From positions 1 through 64,000 of the forward strand of contig NZ_MWPQ01000006.1 of NCBI RefSeq assembly GCF_002028545.1: 64,000 bases of DNA. The letters are read 5' to 3'. Under the pieces are notes generated by a model. That model was given only the letters and a program-made list of their open reading frames with translations, did no database searches and had not been told where the DNA came from. The DNA comes from Nitrobacter vulgaris (GTDB taxonomy: Bacteria; Pseudomonadota; Alphaproteobacteria; Rhizobiales; Xanthobacteraceae). This document shows positions 60,579-64,000 of the stretch, piece by piece. Numbering within the stretch: position 1 is the stretch's first letter; each line of letters opens with the position of its first letter. Position numbers and translations under genes: made by a program.

Positions 60579-61559
60579 CTATCCCTCCGCCCGGAACGGT
60601 CGCGTCAGCAGATTGTCGATGGCGCCATCGATCGTCAATCGGCCGGCGAGAATAGCCGCGACCGCCTGTGCGACCGGCATCTCCACGTCGTGGGCGGTCG
60701 CCAGCTCGAGCAGCGCCGGCGCGGTGAGCGCGCCTTCGCTGAGTTTGTCGCACGGCGCTTGCTCGCCGCGCCCCAGCGCGATACCGAGCGAGAAATTGCG
60801 CGACTGGGGGCTCGAACAGGTGAGGATGAGATCGCCGAGGCCGGACAGGCCGGCAAGCGTTTCGCTGCGTCCGCCGCACGCGCAACCGAGGCGGACCAGC
60901 TCGCTGAACCCGCGCGTGGTCAGCGCCGCTAGCGCCGACGCTCCGAGTTGTTTACCGACGACGATTCCGGCCGCGATCGCCAGGACGTTTTTGGCAGCGC
61001 CGCCGATCTCGACGCCGCGTACGTCCGTCGTATGATAGGGACGGAAGGCGGCCGAGCCGAGCGCGTGAACCAGCGCGACCGCCAACGCATCGTCTTTCGC
61101 CGCCAGCGTCACGGCTGTCGGCAGCCCCCTTGCCACGTCGTCGGCAAAACTCGGTCCGGACAGGATCGCGGGGACGGCATGGGGCGCGGCCTCTTCGATC
61201 ACCTCGGTCATGAAGCGCCGCGTGCCATGCTCGATGCCTTTGGCGCTGGCGATTACGGGCGTCCCGGAGGGGAGATGCGGGGCCAGTGCGGCGATCGCCG
61301 CGCGCGAGTTTTGCGCTGGCACCGCGATCACGACGATGTCGGCGCGGCCGGCGGCGGCGATGTCATGCGACACGATGATGCTGCGGTCGAGCGGAATGCC
61401 AGGCAGGCGCGGATTGTCCCGTGTTGCCGAGATCTTGGCTGCGATCGCCGCATCGCGTGCATGCAGCGTCACTTGCCGTCCAGCGCGCGCGGCGGCGCCG
61501 GCCAGCGCCGTGCCCCAGGCGCCGGCGCCGATGACCGAAACACGGTTGAGAGATCTCAT
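60579..61559 (-). CDS. gpsA: glycerol-3-phosphate dehydrogenase [NAD(P)+]
   Basis: GpsA makes glycerol-3-phosphate for phospholipids. The 326 residues start [27 protein letters not shown] (NAD-binding), have [39 protein letters not shown], the catalytic Lys in [24 protein letters not shown], and [20 protein letters not shown] 61559 is the family start. It lies 13 bases after tsaD, an order conserved in rhizobia. Confidence 0.97.
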   Translation of the reverse strand: MRSLNRVSVIGAGAWGTALAGAAARAGRQVTLHARDAAIAAKISATRDNPRLPGIPLDRSIIVSHDIAAAGRADIVVIAVPAQNSRAAIAALAPHLPSGTPVIASAKGIEHGTRRFMTEVIEEAAPHAVPAILSGPSFADDVARGLPTAVTLAAKDDALAVALVHALGSAAFRPYHTTDVRGVEIGGAAKNVLAIAAGIVVGKQLGASALAALTTRGFSELVRLGCACGGRSETLAGLSGLGDLILTCSSPQSRNFSLGIALGRGEQAPCDKLSEGALTAPALLELATAHDVEMPVAQAVAAILAGRLTIDGAIDNLLTRPFRAEG

Positions 61560-61572
61560 CGCGACAACGCCT

Positions 61573-62646
61573 TCAAAATCCGGCGCGGGTATTGGCGAAG
61601 CCTGCCGGCGCCTGCGCGCTGGCATCGAGCAGCCAGCGGGCGCGCGGAGGAGTTTCAAGCGTGTCGGTCAAACCCGCTGCCAGGCGTTCGGCACCGGCCC
61701 ATGCGATCATCGCGCCATTATCGGTGCAAAGCGCGGGCGGGGGGATGATGAGCACGGTTTGTGCCTTGGCGGCGACGCTCTCGAGCGCAGCGCGGATCGC
61801 CTGATTGGCGGCGACGCCACCGGCGGCGACCAGTGCGCGCGGCATACCGAACCGCTGTTGAAACAGCTTGAGGCCGACGCCAAGCCTGTCCGCTGTCGCT
61901 TCCAGTACGGCGGCCTGAAATCCGGCGCAGAGATCGCTGATGTCTTGTGGCTCCAAGGGATTGATTCGACCGATCTCGTTACGCACGGCCGTCTTCAGCC
62001 CGGAGAGTGAGAAATTGGCGTCGGGACGCCCGAGCATCGGCCGCGGAAAATTGAACCGCGTCGCATCACCGCTCGCCGCGGCGTGTTCGACCTGCGGGCC
62101 GCCGGGGTAGGGCAGGCCAAGCATCTTCGCAACCTTGTCGAAGGCTTCGCCCATAGCATCATCGACCGTGGTGCCGAGCCGCACATAGTTGCCGACGCCG
62201 AGCACCGCGACAATCTGGGTATGCCCGCCGGAGGCGAGGAACAGGCAATAGGGAAATTCCAGCGCGTCGGTCAGCCGCGGCGTTAGCGCGTGGGCTTCGA
62301 GATGGTTGACCGCGATCAGCGGCGTGCGATGAACGAGGGCGATCGCCTTGGCCGTGGTCAGCCCCACGATGACGCCGCCGATCAGGCCCGGACCGGCTGC
62401 GGCCGCGACCCCCGACAGCCGCGGGAATCCGACGCCTGATTCCTTCATCGCGCTGGCGACGATGCCGTCGAGCAGTTCGACATGGGCGCGGGCCGCGATT
62501 TCGGGAACCACGCCGCCATAGGGGGCATGTTCTCCGGTCTGGGACCGTACGATATTGGAAAGAATCCGCGCGCTGCCGTCCGCCTGGCGTTCGACCACGG
62601 CGGCTGCGGTTTCATCGCAGGTGGTCTCGATTCCCAGCACCAGCAT
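61573..62646 (-). CDS. tsaD: tRNA N6-threonylcarbamoyladenosine transferase TsaD
   Basis: TsaD transfers threonylcarbamoyl to A37 of ANN-decoding tRNAs. The 357 residues begin [19 protein letters not shown], have the metal-binding HLEAHALTP (about 110-118), [39 protein letters not shown] and the C-terminal [16 protein letters not shown]. All features of the Kae1/ASKHA fold are present. It leads tsaD-gpsA-EVE and is divergent from hemC across about 90 bases. Confidence 0.98.
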   Translation of the reverse strand: MLVLGIETTCDETAAAVVERQADGSARILSNIVRSQTGEHAPYGGVVPEIAARAHVELLDGIVASAMKESGVGFPRLSGVAAAAGPGLIGGVIVGLTTAKAIALVHRTPLIAVNHLEAHALTPRLTDALEFPYCLFLASGGHTQIVAVLGVGNYVRLGTTVDDAMGEAFDKVAKMLGLPYPGGPQVEHAAASGDATRFNFPRPMLGRPDANFSLSGLKTAVRNEIGRINPLEPQDISDLCAGFQAAVLEATADRLGVGLKLFQQRFGMPRALVAAGGVAANQAIRAALESVAAKAQTVLIIPPPALCTDNGAMIAWAGAERLAAGLTDTLETPPRARWLLDASAQAPAGFANTRAGF

Positions 62647-62737
62647 CGGCGTGTTGTACCTAGACTAGATATGGCCCTTGCGCTATCGGGCAAACCAGCG
62701 TTTCCCTTTCCTTGGCGTAGCATTATGAGGTCTTGGC

Positions 62738-63688
62738 GTGCAATCCTCGGATGAGACAGACATTCTGGCAACGATCGGCACCCGGGGCAGCCCACTGGCG
62801 CAGGCGCAGGCCCATGAGGTGCGCGACCGGCTGGCGCGGGCGCATCAGGTGGCGCCCGAGCGGATCGCCATCAAGACCATCCGCACCTCGGGCGACGCCA
62901 TTCAGGATCGGCCGCTGTTCGATGTCGGCGGCAAGGGACTTTTTACCAAGGAAATTGAGGAAGCCCTGCTCGCCGGCAGCATCGACTTTGCGGTGCATTC
63001 GTCCAAGGATGTGCCGACATTTCTGCCCGATGAGACCTGGTTGCCTGCATTTCTGCCGCGCGAGGACGTGCGCGACGTCTTCATCAGTCCACGCGCAGCG
63101 TCTTTGGACGATCTTCCGGCGGGTTCGACCGTCGGGACCGCGTCGCTCCGGCGGCAGGCCATGGTGCTGCGGTTACGCCCCGACCTGAAGGTCAATACAC
63201 TGCGCGGCAATGTCGAGACCCGATTGCGCAAGCTTGACGCCGGGGAGGCCGACGCCACATTGTTGGCGCTGGCCGGTTTGAATCGGCTCGGATTACAGGA
63301 CAAGGCGACGCGCATTCTCGAGACAGAGGAATTCCTGCCGGCGGTCGGGCAGGGCGCTATCGCGATCGAATCGCGCCGTGACGACGATCGCATCAACGCG
63401 TTTGTGAAGGCCATCGGCGACTCTGAAACGGAAGTGGCGCTGAGCGCCGAGCGCAGTTTTCTGGCTTTGCTCGATGGCTCCTGCCGTACGCCGATCGGCG
63501 GTCATTGTCGGGTGAACGGCGACCGCATTCACTTCCGCGGTCTCATCATTTCTCCTGATGGCACGGAATCCTATGAAACCGTGCGTGAGGGGATACGTGC
63601 GGATGCGGTCGCGCTTGGGGCGGACGCCGCGCATGAACTGCGCGAGCGCGCTGGCGAAAAGTTCTTCACCCTGTTCGCCGGAGCGTGA
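62738..63688 (+). CDS. hemC: porphobilinogen deaminase (hydroxymethylbilane synthase)
   Basis: HemC joins four porphobilinogens into hydroxymethylbilane. The 316 residues begin with GTG and contain ATIGTRGSPLAQAQAHEV, FDVGGKGLFTKEIEEALLAGSIDFAVHSSKDVPTFLP, RGNVETRLRKLDAGEADATLLALAGLNRLG, AVGQGAIAIE and the cofactor-attachment Cys in LDGSCRTPIGGH. It is followed four bases later by hemD. Confidence 0.97.
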   Translation: MQSSDETDILATIGTRGSPLAQAQAHEVRDRLARAHQVAPERIAIKTIRTSGDAIQDRPLFDVGGKGLFTKEIEEALLAGSIDFAVHSSKDVPTFLPDETWLPAFLPREDVRDVFISPRAASLDDLPAGSTVGTASLRRQAMVLRLRPDLKVNTLRGNVETRLRKLDAGEADATLLALAGLNRLGLQDKATRILETEEFLPAVGQGAIAIESRRDDDRINAFVKAIGDSETEVALSAERSFLALLDGSCRTPIGGHCRVNGDRIHFRGLIISPDGTESYETVREGIRADAVALGADAAHELRERAGEKFFTLFAGA

Positions 63689-63691
63689 GGC

Positions 63692-64000
63692 GTGGCGGTT
63701 CTCGTCACACGGCCTGAACCGGACAATGAAACCACGGCGGCGGCGCTCCGTGCGATGGGGCGCGAAGTTTTGTTGTCGCCGGTGTTGCGCCTCGAGCCGA
63801 TTGCTTTTGAAATCGAGCAGGATGCAAATTATGGCGCGGTCGTCGTGACCAGCGCTAACGCACTGCGCGCGCTCGCCGTTCATCCGGGAAGGGAATCGCT
63901 GCTGAAACTGGCCGTTTTCGCGGTCGGCGATCATACCGCCAACGCCGCGCGCCAGGCGGGTTTTCAGGATGTGGTGGCGGCAGGCGGAGATGCCGCGGCG
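63692..64000 (+). CDS. hemD: uroporphyrinogen-III synthase (5' part, cut by window end)
   Basis: A GTG at 63692, three bases after the hemC stop, opens a frame that is still open at base 64000 (103 codons). It reads VLVTRPEPDNETTAAALRAMG at the start, then LSPVLRLEPI, VVVTSANALRALAVHP and VFAVGDHTANAARQAGF, the N-terminal pattern of HemD, which closes hydroxymethylbilane to uroporphyrinogen III. The hemC-hemD order is standard. Confidence 0.92.
   Translation, partial: MAVLVTRPEPDNETTAAALRAMGREVLLSPVLRLEPIAFEIEQDANYGAVVVTSANALRALAVHPGRESLLKLAVFAVGDHTANAARQAGFQDVVAAGGDAAA

Overview
The window is a high-GC chromosomal segment from an alphaproteobacterium of the Bradyrhizobium/Nitrobacter/Rhodopseudomonas group (Nitrobacteraceae, order Hyphomicrobiales). 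This rests on the protein sequences themselves, on gene order (rplU-rpmA-GNAT-obgE-proB; proA-nadD-rsfS-rlmH-M23-ctpA-deacetylase-rppH; atpHAGDC without F0 genes; mdh-sucCD-sucAB-lpd), and on many palindromic intergenic repeats of the kind seen in that family. The genus is not resolved.

Left end (1-5800): accessory DNA. It holds a truncated cupin gene that begins where an IS21-like terminus seems to end, a DUF3597 gene, and a 4.35 kb stretch bounded by tRNA-Ser(CGA) at 5365-5454 and a copy of its 3' end at 1015-1037. Inside that stretch are a degraded mobilization operon (ribbon-helix-helix protein with a frameshift, a relaxase-tail-like protein with one in-frame stop, and an orphan ORF, all joined by ATGA overlaps), an operator-like inverted repeat, iteron-like direct repeats, a VOC-family gene with a terminator, and a frameshifted CoiA-like remnant. 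No integrase gene is visible.

5800-11100: a ROK-family kinase-like protein whose motifs are in circularly permuted order, a 938-residue secreted protein of unknown function, and a smaller secreted protein beside it.

11100-24400: ribosomal proteins L21/L27, a GNAT acetyltransferase, ObgE, proline synthesis (proB, proA, separated by a small membrane-protein locus), NAD synthesis (nadD), ribosome factors (rsfS, rlmH), cell-envelope enzymes (M23/EnvC-like, ctpA, divergent polysaccharide deacetylase) and rppH.

24400-30050 (minus strand): F1-ATPase genes atpHAGDC, with an Ohr/OsmC peroxide-resistance gene between atpG and atpD. 30690-34900: an RlpA-like lipoprotein/transglycosylase, priA and xerC.

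34900-44700 (minus strand): a TCA-cycle cluster mdh-sucC-sucD-sucA-sucB-hypothetical-lpdA. 44800-51000: zapE, thpR, and tesA divergent from a YbbA/YbbP-type ABC exporter.

51000-64000: a Bax-inhibitor-1 protein, an MBL-fold exonuclease coupled to an ATP-dependent DNA ligase that carries a repeat element in its reading frame, DUF6460, DUF952-pyrD, an S24/LexA-like regulator, acs, an EVE protein, gpsA, tsaD, hemC and a truncated hemD running off the end.

Most of the window is conserved housekeeping DNA. The most unusual items are the permuted ROK kinase, the large secreted protein, the tRNA-flanked remnant element with its repeats, the Ohr gene inside the ATP synthase operon, and REP-like repeats that enter coding sequences or supply stop codons.
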